32,955 nt of DNA from Hemicentrotus pulcherrimus (Eukaryota; Echinodermata; Echinoidea; Camarodonta; Strongylocentrotidae), in contig BEXV01000039.1 in the NCBI GenBank assembly GCA_003118195.1, positions 403,375 to 436,329 of the forward strand. Reading direction: 5' to 3'. The notes beneath the pieces are model-generated. The model saw only the letters and a list, made by a program, of their open reading frames with translations. It had not been told where the DNA came from and did not search any database. Positions 21,506 through 32,541 of this stretch are shown here, in pieces. The translations under genes were made by a program, and so were the position numbers. Each line of letters starts with the position of its first letter. Positions within the stretch are counted from its first letter, which is position 1.

Positions 21506-21718
21506 CTAGCATAACAAATGAATCAATAAGCCCGACCTCCTATTGGTTGGTTTGCCATCGACGGAGTCCCATGGCTGAGTAGGTGGTTCCACAGATTGTA
21601 CATTGGCTGTATTATCTACGATATAGACACTCGTAGAACTATGCAAAGGGTAATATGGTAAGGATTGACACTGCAGCTGCTTGATAGCTGTTGGCTGAAA
21701 GTTTTGTTCCTGTGCCAT
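21506..21718 (-). CDS. Small minus-strand open frame, 70 codons, unassigned
   Basis: ATG at 21718 (minus) in a good context (ATCGCGATGG) opens MAQEQNFQPTAIKQLQCQSL and continues with PYYPLHSSTSVYIVDNTANV and QSVEPPTQPWDSVDGKPTNR, ending at TAG. Composition is Gln/Pro/Ser/Thr-rich like a flexible cytoplasmic N-terminus, and the underlying DNA is less AT-rich than its surroundings. TTTCAG just upstream on the same strand could be an acceptor. There is no domain, good donor or nearby AATAAA. It may be part of an exon, a pseudogene fragment or chance. Confidence 0.25.
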   Translation of the reverse strand: MAQEQNFQPTAIKQLQCQSLPYYPLHSSTSVYIVDNTANVQSVEPPTQPWDSVDGKPTNRRSGLLIHLLC

Positions 21719-22467
21719 CGCGATATCTATCGGCCTAGTCTGAAAGATCCACACCCTCTGCTGTTATATTTTTAATTGAAGATTTTAATCCATGTGATGT
21801 GGAGCACTGCACACTTGTAGACATTGTTGATTCCTGTGCTTAAATTGGCAAGTGGGCATGCTGAGTCTATTCAACTACATGTTTACATGTTTACTGGAGC
21901 CTTAAGTTCTCATGAACAAACTAAAATGCACTGTGATTAAGAATAAAGGGGTGGATCCATGAAAAATGGTATGCAGAGTGAGTAAGGAGTTTTGTGGACT
22001 ATCTGGTTCTGTTTACGCTTCCTGATGTCTTCACCAGTCATTGGCAGAGACATTTTTAGGCTATTACTCCCCGTTTGAATTTAGTCATCACTTCCCAGTT
22101 TTTTAAAACTTGGGTTTGTTTTGAGTCCAGCTTTCCATGTGGCGTGGTCGGATCAGACCACTCTAGAGACTTTATGACACTTGTGTGCATAGCTCTGATA
22201 ATGATTGCCAAGATTTCTAACTACTGATGTTTGGGTGTACACACATCAGATACTGGCGAGAGATAGGATTCATAAACCTGGCTTCTTTTGCCAAAACATT
22301 CCAGTTATTATCTCCATGCTTTGAGGAAAGGATCACCTCGGTCAGTTAGCAGCACCTATCCTGTATTAAAGCTGCTGTTTCTTTTAACTCTTCTCCCTGG
22401 ATCATATAACTAGGATATACTGAAAGAGAATCATTGAAAAAAGGAGCAACACCTGCATCAATTCAAG
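21719..22467. other. No recognisable feature
   Basis: Non-coding sequence of mixed composition immediately upstream of the short exon candidate at 22468. No TATA or initiator could be assigned. Confidence 0.4.
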
Positions 22468-22491
22468 ATGATGCGGTCAATCAAACTTCGG
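22468..22491 (+). CDS. Candidate short first coding exon (8 codons)
   Basis: ATG 22468 (A at -3; in-frame TGA upstream at 22435-22437) encodes MMRSIKLR and meets CGG|GTAAGA at 22491/22492 in phase 0. The peptide is basic, like those of the candidates at 1138 and 29042. Eight-codon first exons do occur in genes with alternative promoters. By chance alone a few such ATG-to-donor units are expected in 33 kb, so confidence rests on the shared phase, donor and charge. Confidence 0.25.
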
Positions 22492-22903
22492 GTAAGACTT
22501 GATCAAGATCTCGGAGTGCCATGTACATGTGCATACCAATACTGTAAAATGGAAAAGAGTAGGAACAAAAGTTTGATTGGGGGGTGGCCGTTCATATTTC
22601 TCGCAGTAATATTGATGGAAAACATATCTTTTATTATTTTCCATTGCTTAATAATCAGAAATATAAAGACAATGAAAAAAATAGTCTGCAATATTCCTGG
22701 AAATAAAAAAAAATGCCAAAATACCTTTCCAATTTTAATTAGTGGTTGTTAACACTAGTAAGTAGTATTCATATTTACCAGCTTATGATTATAACCAGTG
22801 CAAAATATATTTAAGTATTGTTTTGATATTACATAACATAGCAGCATTATAAGAATAATCCACGGTTGGAATGTAAACTACAACACTGTATATGTTTGTC
22901 GCA
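22492..22903. other. Intron-like AT-rich sequence
   Basis: Follows the donor at 22492. No coding signal. Short poly-A runs. Confidence 0.4.
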
Positions 22904-22918
22904 GGGGGGGGGGGGGGN
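22904..22918. repeat. Poly-G run with N: sequence-quality landmark
   Basis: Fourteen G residues followed by a single N at 22918. The true length is uncertain and the join to its right may be unreliable. Confidence 0.8.
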
Positions 22919-25900
22919 AATGTTGTTGTAAAAGAAACCTGCGTCTTTTGACTTGGACATAATAGATTCTGTAATATCATAATTAATTGTCATGATATCT
23001 CGAAGGATTTCAAGCTGCTGCAATCCCTTTTATACTTGAGGAATGCAATTTGTGTAATGTTTTCAAATGCAGGGATTCAAGGTCCCTGACTACCCGTACA
23101 TTGTTTTGCTAAATTCCCAACTGTCTTGATGTATTCTTATGTTTTCTGATGTCTGATGTTTTCTTATTATGATTTACTGTAAGTGTACATTGTAGACATT
23201 TCTGAGTTCTATAGTTTTAATTGTATTGCTTTAAAATAATGTACATGTAAGCCATGTCAATGCTTGATCTATATCAGTGTTAATCTCCACTGCTGCAGTT
23301 AAAAAATATTGACTTGTGTGTCAATCAAGTTGCATATTCTTGCATTTGAGGGCAACTATTTTGAAAGTATGTTTTTAGATGCTTACTGCTATCTTACGAT
23401 TTGTGACTGAAGTGTATCCTCTCTGTCCTGCTTCACCTGTATGTTCTTAATGTCTCAATCATGACTTTATTATGCAATGATATACAGTCACAGTATACTC
23501 TCAGATTATCAGCATTGAATAGAAAATCATATTTATTTTGTGAGTGATCAATTGATGGAATTATTGGAATCTATTTTCACTTGAATCTTGAAGGCTGCAA
23601 TAATGGCATAAGTGACAGGCAATTTGTGAAAGTTTCATTAAGTTCAACTAGGAAGCTTTGAAATTTAAGTCAATAGAGAAAGGTTAGGTTGCACTTTGAA
23701 AGTAAAAGTAAAAGTGTTTATGAGGCAGGCATGCGTAGCTATATCATATATGTTCCTGCCCTAGTGGAAATATATAATAGATTCAGTGCATTGTTGTGTG
23801 TTGTGTGACTTGTGTCCAACCAATACAGTAAAATCAATAAAAAGCTCAATTTGCATCCATCTATGTGGGCATGAGGATTTACGATTCATTGCCCAATATT
23901 CAGAATGCCTCTCCTTTCTCCCATACTTTTCACTACACATCAATACAAAGCAAATCTAGACAGTATTTTGGAGCAGTGCAGCCTTATGATATGGAATGGC
24001 TGTTTCTTCACTTATCCAAGAGTAGACCTCAATATACATGGTTGAGTGGATAAGCCGACAATGAGATTGACATATATATATGGTTTCTATCTTTCATTGT
24101 TGTCAAGAGACCTATGAACTCTTTGCTATTGTGTGAGTGATTCCTCACTATTTCTTCAAAACAAATTTCCACAACAGTTTTGTGTTGTTGTAATCTGAAA
24201 TAAATACCAGAGCCAGCTACTTGTGGGTACTGTAGCTAATAATATGTGTATAGCTCTGCAGCAGTTGGCAAGTAATTGATCGTTTGCTTTAGTCATAAGC
24301 CAGTGGACTCGCGTGCTTGAATATATCTAAATAAATTGGGGACAAAACAGTAGGTCTTTATCATATCCAGATTTGAAGTGTAATTGTGGTCTTTTGGATA
24401 TAATTTTCCAAATTTTTTGATTAGCAATTTCAGCCAATGGATAAATATTTCAAATGAAATTCTGTACATATCTATGGAAGAAAACTGCTACACAAAAGAT
24501 ATTTTGTATAGCAGTCATGCAAAAATGCATAGCAAATTGCGATGCGATACCAGGAAAATTATTCCCTGAGGGTTCAATTCCCTGCCACAGAACTTACGTC
24601 ATTTTGCAAGACATTTGGCTTTATTTGCCACACTTTACACAGGTGTAGTTGGTGGTTACCCAGTAGGATTTACCAAGTACAGGTATACCATAATTAAATT
24701 CAGTAATTACTATGGTTATTTTAAAGCTAAATGTGGGGTATCGGTAGTCATCTGAAGTCATAAATAAAAGTGCATAGAGATGTTATATTTCAAATTTTCA
24801 ATGGGATATGTGCTATACAAGCACAGAATATTACGTTAAAACAAATTTTCCTGGAAAAGAAAATGTAAAGCTCAGGGGAGTAATAACAATTACTATCTGT
24901 AATGCTGTATGCAGTTAATGTACCTTATACTTGCGAATTATTTTTATACTTATGACCTGTAGGCCTACATCTTTCATGGAGTAATAACAAACCACAGTGC
25001 ATGATTTGATTGGAGTGGACAGGTCATTTAGGCTCAGGGTTTTACTTGTAATGGGTTAAATGCAATTTTCTAGAAGATTAGATTCAGCGTCAGTGTGTGC
25101 TGTTGATACATTTACACAGGGATTTAAAGTGTGTATTATCTGCCCAAATGCTTGGTGTGGCTAAATAGCAGATGCGAGAGGGTACGGACCGGACCGCATC
25201 ACCCATCAGGAGAAGATATATAGTTGATGGAGCGGATAATGCCATATCCATCAGGTCTTGAACATTAGGTGCTTCCACACGTTCTCGACTTCAGCTTGGG
25301 GTAATGTAAAATGTAATGAACAGTGACACGTTTCTTAATAAGAAGAAAAATTGGAGACAAAAAGTTGATGTTATTTTTGTTTCCCAGTAATGAGGTAGTT
25401 TTTTGTCCTTGTTATTCTAATGACGAAATTCAGGAGGTGAAAGAGTTCTGCTTCAATCCCGGAGGACATTTTTTTTTTTGTCAAACCAAAATGTTATGAA
25501 AGAAATCTAAGTTTTGTCCACATGTGCTTCTATATTCATTCCAGTTTTCAGTACAAGTTCAGATGTATACTTTGAAACATATATACTTGAAACTTTGTTC
25601 ATATCTCAAGCACCGTACCCAAGAAGTCCACGATATTTCTGATAGTATGCATGTTCACTTTGGCTGCTTTTTGCACCAAACGGTATGGTGTCTAAGCAGG
25701 TAGAGTATAGGAAATGTAACTTCTTAATTAAAATTTACTTTCACATTGCTTTGATATGCCCCCAATGAATAATCCTGAACCTGCAACATAATTTTTTTTT
25801 TTTTTAAACAGTTTATAGTAAAGTTTGAGAAAGTAACAAGTTTAGTCCCTTCTAAAGGATTAATTTTCACGGTTTTGTCTCCTGTTTTGTATTCATACGG

Positions 25901-25920
25901 ACACCATCAAAATGCTGTTG
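22919..25920. other. Three-kilobase stretch without supported features
   Basis: AT-rich, intron-like. I examined the GTAAGT/GTGAGT words here (for example 23180, 23540 and 24136) and found no upstream start or acceptor that gives a convincing exon. A patch around 25090-25290 is less AT-rich, with GGTACGGACCGGACCGCATC, and is open on the minus strand for 62 codons without splice support. Confidence 0.45.
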
Positions 25921-25957
25921 ATTTCTGTGTATGTCTGTGTATTTCTGTGTATTTCTT
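25921..25957 (+). repeat. 10-bp tandem repeat, 3.7 copies
   Basis: Unit ATTTCTGTGT repeated with one substitution (second copy ATGTCTGTGT). Confidence 0.85.
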
Positions 25958-26079
25958 GGTTGCTGACCCCATATGTAATGCTGAAAAATGTTGTGTGGTC
26001 ATTCACAATGGAATGATACAAAAAAAGAAACAGACAATGGCTATATGAAAATGATTTTTTGATAAAATATGTAAGATAC

Positions 26080-26439
26080 ATGTATGCATGTACCGGTGTG
26101 TTGTTTGTAGTAGAGACACATTTTACACAGTGGCTATATTTTCAAAAAACATTTTCCCAATGTGAACAGTGTGTGAAAGCAACTGTTTTTTTCCTGAGAA
26201 GATCTCTGCACCAGAGGAACAAAGGCCTTGCTACCTGCCTGCTCTTTGCATTATGCACCACCGGTTGGTCGGTCGGTCCGCGCTCGTTTGGGATTGAAAG
26301 TGAAACATTGGTTAAATTGATCTCTGCGGATCTCCTTCATTGTGTGCCCTGCGGTGACTCAAGTCAACAAATCAACCGAAGGATAGGCACTTTGTTCCAA
26401 GATGAAAATAAATGCATTGATTTTATGGATTTGTGGTGA
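26080..26439 (+). other. 120-codon open frame in a less AT-rich patch; exon or regulatory block
   Basis: From ATG 26080 a frame runs to TGA with residues such as CLLFALCTTGWSVGPRSFG and ADLLHCVPCGDSSQQINRR in its second half. I see no domain, signal peptide or repeat. The first half covers T-rich DNA typical of the surroundings. The second (26200-26470) is distinctly less AT-rich, with GGTTGGTCGGTCGGTCCGCG and an octamer-like TTTGCATTATGC. A pyrimidine-rich acceptor-like CTGTTTTTTTCCTGAG precedes it. It could be a 3' exon with readthrough upstream, or a conserved regulatory element. I do not claim a product. Confidence 0.2.
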
Positions 26440-27970
26440 TTGAGACAGAAAGCGGCCTTTTCTCTGTGCTCGAAGCAGAACTGCAGAGCTATTAAGTAAA
26501 AGCGAAGTTGGGCATGGGATATACTTGTCTGTAGAGAGCCATGCAGAAGGACTTCAATGTTTTGTAAAATGATATGGTTTAATGCCCTTCTGGTTCAAAA
26601 CATTCAAAATTTTACCAGGTTATTGGAGCGCCTGTTCATGAGGAACATGGGCATCCTATAACAGGACACAAAATGTATAAGTTCATTATTTTCCAAACCA
26701 ATTTTCATGAAAAATGATTTTAAAAAATATATAACAATGTGTGTAATGAAGGAAAGGAAGTAATACATACTTGTATTCCTTATTTTGTACACTGTAAACT
26801 TATCATTGTAAAATTAAAGGAAATGTATTTGATCAAACATGCAGTGTGCAGAGAGATCAAACTATTCACCTTCAATTTTTCTACATAGGTTTTATAACTA
26901 GCAGTTTAAAAGGACAAAATATGCAAACACAAACACTTGGTCAAGGTCTGCTCGTAAATTGTTCGTGAACAAACTATTAATTAATAAACCTTGATTCCAT
27001 GGCATGCTAAATAATATTTATCTTTGTGCTTTACAAATTTAGAGTATTTTTAAGCATGTGCAGTATACATGTAGGTCTACATGCGACCGTGGGCCCTGCA
27101 ATTGTACATCTTATCCTTTTATGGAGCTCTTAAAGATACCGTACTACTACGTGTTTATAATTACTTGTTGAAAAATCAGTCCATTTGGGATGGGTGGAAG
27201 AGTGTATTGGTAGCAACTAGTGTGGAGTTATTCCTTTCAATGTTCCCCTTTCATGTTGATAAATAGTATTTTATGCTTATTTCTTCTGCAGTATGATAAG
27301 TAACTTTATTAATCATATTTTCTATGTGCATGTCTTCATGGCCATTTTAAGTTGAGACATTTGGGGATACTGTAAGTCAGACTTTTTAAAAACAATTATT
27401 GAATTTCAGACCCTTTTCAAAATGTTGGATAGTGCCTTTAACAGTGATCCTTCTGTTTTTCATAATAAGAGCCCTCTCTTCCCCCATCCTGAGATATTTT
27501 AATATTTTAAAGCTCTTGCTTCCATATTTAAAATTTCAGTCCTCCCCTTTTGAATTGATTGTGAAGGAAATAAAATTAAAATTCATCAGCTCTCTGGAAA
27601 GCAAGTGTCCTTGTTGCTCCAATTTACCAGAGGCATATTTTCTTGGCTGGCTGCAAAAGGTTGTCTGCATCAAGGCCATGATAGGTTTGTCAGGGGCACT
27701 CTATGATTTCATATTATTCAAATAAAATTAAACTATCAGTATCAATTTTAGAAACTGGTTTGAGGTATGTTGTATAACAGATTTGCTGCATTTTACAGTG
27801 TTTCCTGTAGTGTCTCAGAGACTTTTCATTCGTATCACAGACTCCGCTTGGTTGATGTAGATTTGTTGAATAGTCCTTCACTTTAAAGCTTTGTGCACCA
27901 TTGTATGATTTGGCATTATAGGTCCTTTCTTTTAACATTGTATTTGTTATTAAAGAGACCAAGTAGGCCT
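26440..27970. other. No supported gene
   Basis: AT-rich. A roughly 100-codon open frame near 27400-27725 has hydrophobic, Leu/Phe-rich composition but no signals that would make it an exon. Confidence 0.45.
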
Positions 27971-28361
27971 GTCTTCACTATCTCGAGATTGCCAAATATC
28001 CAGCTATTTAAACTATCCCGATAGCAAACTATTCAGCTAATTTGCGTCTTCATCAGACCGAAGTAGCAATTAGAAGGATATTTGGTCACTGCAGATTGTC
28101 ATCCCAAGATATCTTAGGATAGTTTGCAAAATATCCTACTATTTGGCAAAATATCCAGCTATTTGTCCCGTGCGTCTTTACTAGACCAAAGATTCGCAGT
28201 ACACGCTAATTACGCTGAGCAAAATATCTCAAGCTAATTTCTCAGGGTCGAGTTTCAAGTTTCGAGGTCGAATCTCGAGATTTGTTACTTCGGGATTATT
28301 TCCTAAATAGCGGGCTATTTGGCAATCTCAAGATATTTGGCAATCTTGAGATGATGATGAC
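27971..28361 (+). mobile_element. GTC...GAC inverted-repeat element (copy B)
   Basis: Terminal inverted repeats of 30 bp (27971-28000 with 28332-28361) match at 26 of 30 positions. Both arms include AAGATTGCCAAATATC or its one-base variant GAGATTGCCAAATATC. The interior repeats the words GCTATTT, GCAAAATATC and GATATTTGG in both orientations. It holds two internal GCGTCTTCATCAGACC-like sites (28044-28059, and GCGTCTTTACTAGACC near 28172). The first aligns with the reverse complement of 19915-19940 in copy A. Probable MITE; possible GCCT target-site repeat on both sides. No coding capacity. Confidence 0.6.
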
Positions 28362-29041
28362 GAGCCTATTGAGACTTGAATCATAATAAAAAACAAACAA
28401 AGTTATTTGTAGTTTACAGCTTTGATGGCTCAAAATTTCATTCATTCCTATTAATGCCATAAATTGCATCGTAAACCCAAGTCTGCAAAACTCCATTTCA
28501 CTATACAGCCAGGTGGGAGTGATATTTTAAAACTCATTTATTTCATTGTTAATCAAAACTTCCTCTTTATAAACATGGGATACTAGTTGAGTAACTTTAA
28601 CACTCTGTTGAAGTTATTGTGTGTTAACCCTTGCAACTCTGAGTGTGAGACAACTTTCATATTTTGGGTCTCAGGAAAATGCATGTTACAATCGAATAGT
28701 ATTTATTGGGTTAATAAAATTATACTATCAACCTTAGCTGGTGAATGTCTGTGTGTTCAAGGTGGCAGTGCCAGTGAGAATGGGGAATGCCTCTATTGTT
28801 TGCGAACGTTGACAATAACAGTCCAAGGTTCACCAACTCTGTTCTTTTCAAACAATGCCGCGGTCTGTTGACTTTAACTTTCAGAGCATGCTCGTGTAAT
28901 GATTTTTTGAATTTGTTTGGCGGGTCATCATAATATGAATGTGCTTTAGACAGTTGGTTTGTCCATGATTATGATTTCAAGAGTTTTCTCTGTTTTTGAG
29001 TGCCATCTTCAAGCTTGTCGAGGTTTGTTTAAGGAGGCAAG
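28362..29041. promoter_or_regulatory. Possible 5' flank of the exon at 29042
   Basis: No delimited repeat. If the ATG at 29042 is a true start, its promoter and 5' UTR should lie here. No clear TATA box is present. The last 60 bases are slightly less AT-rich. Confidence 0.2.
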
Positions 29042-29071
29042 ATGAGTTTTAATCTTCGCCGAAAGAGGCCG
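29042..29071 (+). CDS. Candidate short first coding exon (10 codons)
   Basis: ATG 29042 (AAG before it, so a purine at -3; in-frame TAA at 29030-29032) encodes MSFNLRRKRP. It runs straight into CCG|GTGAGTAAA at 29071/29072, one of the best donors in the window, in phase 0. Half the residues are Arg or Lys, and the codons CGC, CGA and CCG are unusual for the AT-rich surroundings, which favours selection on protein. It lies 3 kb upstream of the long exon at 32047, which has its own start and the same exit phase. The likely relation is alternative first exons of one gene, giving isoforms with different N-termini. Chance remains possible. Confidence 0.4.
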
Positions 29072-32046
29072 GTGAGTAAATATATGATTAAATTATTATC
29101 ATTCCATGAGAGGTGATAACTTGCTATGAAGTTATGAAGTATGAAGTGGCAGTTGGAGCATGTCTTTGCACAACCAAATATACAAGTACATTTTAATACA
29201 CAGTGTACAGTTTGATATTCGGCCCACAGAACTGAACATGAATAATTTGAATGATACATGTAGGCTTGTGGAATATTTAAGTTATCTTCAATGTGCTTTA
29301 GTTCATTATACAAGCATGTTCACTCATTTTGACTTTAAGGGGAACAAACACTTGTTTATTATTATTTTCAATAATGATATTTTGATTATTGTGAATACTT
29401 GGCTTGTATATTACAAAGAATAAAGTAATCACTCATGTTTATACTTGTATGTGTGCAGAAATCAGGATATGTATGGTTTAATATTCTTTAGTGAAGAAGT
29501 ATAACTTTTTTTCCACTTATATGCTGTTATATGATAATTTAATTCTTTAAAAGTAAAATCAACACAATTTTTTTACTTTAAGCTAATTATTAGCAGATCA
29601 TGTCCATGAATTACATTATTACATTTTTAGCTATATTTGTCAATCAAGAAACTGTTCAATGGCCATGAATACAACCAAAAACACTGAGCACATACTTACT
29701 ATATCAGAATGATAAGAACTTCTATTTGAAATCTTGCCAAATTAGATGTCACTTACTCATTTACAAATTTAACAATCTGTTTATAATTCATTAAATCATT
29801 GTGCTCGGATCATTTTTCAAAAAGTATGTCATACTCCTTGGTTTAGTTTCAAAGACACTTCATTACCTAAACTTTCCTGAAATGGTATTTATTTCTCATG
29901 GTCACCCGATCCATTCTTGATTTGAAATGTCTTTATTTTGACCTTTGAAAGCTACTTCTTGGCACAGATTTTGAATTGTGTTTGCAAAAAATTGCCATTT
30001 TGTACATAATAAGAGGGAAATAGGATGCGGTTAATTACAATCATATCACTAGAGAGGAAATTTCATAGCTGAATATTTAGTCTTTGGATTCTCTGGATCC
30101 TTGAATTAAAGAAATTCAAACAGGACAGATTTCAGTTACTGAAGATTGTTAAGTTTTTCTTCTTCTGATCAGCCCCCCCCCCCCAAAAAAAAAGATCAAA
30201 TTAGCTTTGAACAGCCTTAGAAGAACTCTAGAAAACTCTTTGCAGGTGTTCAGTAATGTCACTCAACAGATTTTAATGTAATATCTACTTGTATGCCCAG
30301 TTATGAGTCTCTTTGATATACATGTATGTGGTCTACTGAGAGCCAAAAGAGCGTTAAATCTACTTGTATGTAAAATGATTATAACTTGATTCCCTTCTGG
30401 TGATATGATCTGAATATTTATAGTCATTAAAGGCTAAAAGAATAGAAATTCTGATTAGAAGAAAACAAAGGAGATGGGAGAGTAACAGTACCAGTAATTG
30501 AAAAGAATGGCAATCCTTAAAAGGCAAGAAACTCTGAATAATTGGCTTGAGAAAGTCCACAGGAGTGGACAAAAGCATGCCTACTATTAAAATTGTTTTT
30601 GGTAGAAGCTTAAACTACATGTAAGAAGTTAAATAGTAGTTCATGTGTGTTCGATATTGGAGGCAAAAAAAAAATTTAAAAAAAAATAGGGCTGCTGCAG
30701 ATTTGCTCCTCCAGAAAAGAAATGCACTTGTAGAAATTGAGCAAGATCAAGACTGTCGTGTATCAAATATGATCCCCATCCCTTCAGGTCTGTATGCGTC
30801 TTTTGATGACACAATGATTGTATGAACAAGAAGATATCTCAATTTCTGAGCAGCCAAGATGTTGTAAAATGAAAAAATTTATTTATGTACTCAGTACTCA
30901 CTTGGTTCTGAAAACTGTGCTGTCTGAGAGAAAGCTCTTGATGTCCTTACTTGAATCCTTGTTTTTCTCAGCTGTTTTACAAGTACTTCATTTGATGTCA
31001 TCTTAGCATTACTCTGACACCTAAACACCCAGCCTCTGTAATCAGCATCGTTTGTCATTCACTCGTTAGGTTTTAAATACAAGATGGAAGTGTTTGAGCT
31101 GCCTTTTGTATTAATTTTATTTGGTCCCACCCCTCCCCGTTGTTGTTGCTGTCCATCGTACAGATTGTTTTCCAGGACACAACATACTTCAGAGCTTCTT
31201 CCACTTTATACTACCAGCATCCCGGTATCTGATTCATGTTGTTGTGTTGGTAAATCCGTGTGGGACTTGAAATTCAACCTTCAATCATCATTTTTTATAC
31301 CCTCATCCCCGTATCCAGATACAGCGTTTATGCAAATTTCACCCAAATTTTGAATTGATTTACGAACATGTCATTTTAATGGTCATGTAGTTTGTGTACT
31401 GTTCGCTTTTTGTTGATAATTCTTTTTGACGCAAGGGAACAATTTGTAGGATATTTACATTGGATTCGTTATCAGTTTACTGGCTCTTTGCGACTTCTAC
31501 CGAATATTTGAAAGCTGTAAATGGGCATTGGTATACAGTCATTGCCTGGTTACTTTGTTTGTATTATTTAGGTGTGACTTAGTGAGGTAGGAATGCTGCC
31601 ATTCATAGTGGACTACTGCATTGGATATTACAGAAAAGCCTTTGTGCACATTGAGTGTGCTGCGGTATCTAATCTTGAAACTGCTATTGTCTTAACCTAT
31701 ATGGTTAGGGTGGATATCAACTAGCATTACCATTGAATATTCAGTTGTGGTGTAAAGCATATTCTTGGCAGGTACAGAGCAGCGATAGTCCTGATTGTTG
31801 TGGATCTTTAATCTTGAATTATTCATTGCACTTCTTCTCCACATTGGACATTCAGGAGTGTACCTTGCGTAGCTTGACAGACATCGTTTTTAGAACTGTA
31901 ACCACCTAGACCTTGAAGCTGTAACATAAGGAATACTTAGGTAGAAGCAATCGTGCTATTAACCATAATTTGAGGAACCAAGAGCCTTTCTGGATACATT
32001 GTCTTTGGTAATCATCGAAAAGTAGTTACAGTAAACGTTATTTGCC
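29072..32046. other. Intron-like sequence; 5' flank of the long exon
   Basis: About 3 kb with no exon I can support. Contains a C12/A9 homopolymer pair (30173-30193) and poly-A runs near 30665-30690. TTACAG|TAAACG at 32031/32032 is a possible acceptor for a 5' UTR exon leading into 32047. A frame from ATG 31084 (60-90 codons) lacks splice support. Confidence 0.4.
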
Positions 32047-32541
32047 ATGTTGAAGTTCAGAGGCGGGGCTAAGGCAAGAGAGAAGGAGAAGTCCTTGGAA
32101 GATTCTGATGTCTTACAAGATGATGATACAGGTGAAACAGATGGGACAGCTGCACTGCCTCAGGTCACCGTCATTAAGGATGACGGCAACGTCAACAGCG
32201 ATAGTGGGACACCAACTATGGATCGGAAGAAGAAGTCAAAAGCAAAGAAAGTATCCAACGCTGCGGGAAAGTTGCTCAAGAAGAAGAAGAGGAAAGAGAA
32301 CGGCAGTGTGACCGATGATAGCATCCTGGATGATAGTGTCAATGAGGATACTCCTATCAAGAATGGGAGCTTGGGAGAAGGAGGCATGGAGGAAGACAAG
32401 GATAACTTCGAAAAGAAGACCGAGAATGGGAATACTCTGGATACACCAAAGAAGAAGGAAAAGAAACAGAAGGTAGATAGGGAGAGAAGAAGAACTGCTG
32501 TCCCTCTACCAGACTTCTCAAAAGTATTGAGGGAAGCAAAA
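32047..32541 (+). CDS. 5' coding exon of a lysine-rich, disordered-N-terminus protein (partial gene)
   Basis: ATG 32047 lies in GCCATG context with an in-frame TAA at 32032-32034. It opens 165 codons that end at GCAAAA|GTAAGA (32541/32542), a phase-0 donor. Reading on through the donor reaches a stop after six codons, so the protein must continue in an exon beyond the window. The peptide begins MLKFRGGAKAREKEK. It has an acidic stretch around residues 16-30, Lys clusters at about 60-68, 78-83 and 135-142 (nuclear-localisation-like or polybasic), acidic DDSILDDSVNED between them, and ends RRRTAVPLPDFSKVLREAK, which looks like the start of a folded or helical region. Sequence is low in hydrophobics and probably disordered. 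Codon use (AAG, GAC, GGC) is richer in GC than the flanks. I do not recognise the family. Confidence 0.8.

Noticed and set aside
24565..24590. GGTTCAATTCC, resembling a tRNA B box and T-arm
   Set aside because: Only four T-stem pairs form and no A box, anticodon arm or acceptor stem could be found upstream.
25090..25278. 62-codon minus-strand frame of protein-like composition
   Set aside because: No ATG in good context at its start, no clear acceptor or donor, and length within chance.
27399..27725. 108-codon hydrophobic open frame
   Set aside because: No ATG at the start, no splice signals framing it, and a composition expected from T-rich DNA.
8660..30354. 18-bp inverted match (TGAGAGCCAAAAG...) between 8660-8677 and 30337-30354, 16 of 18
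   Set aside because: Too short to delimit a repeat. It may be part of a dispersed SINE body but the flanks do not align.
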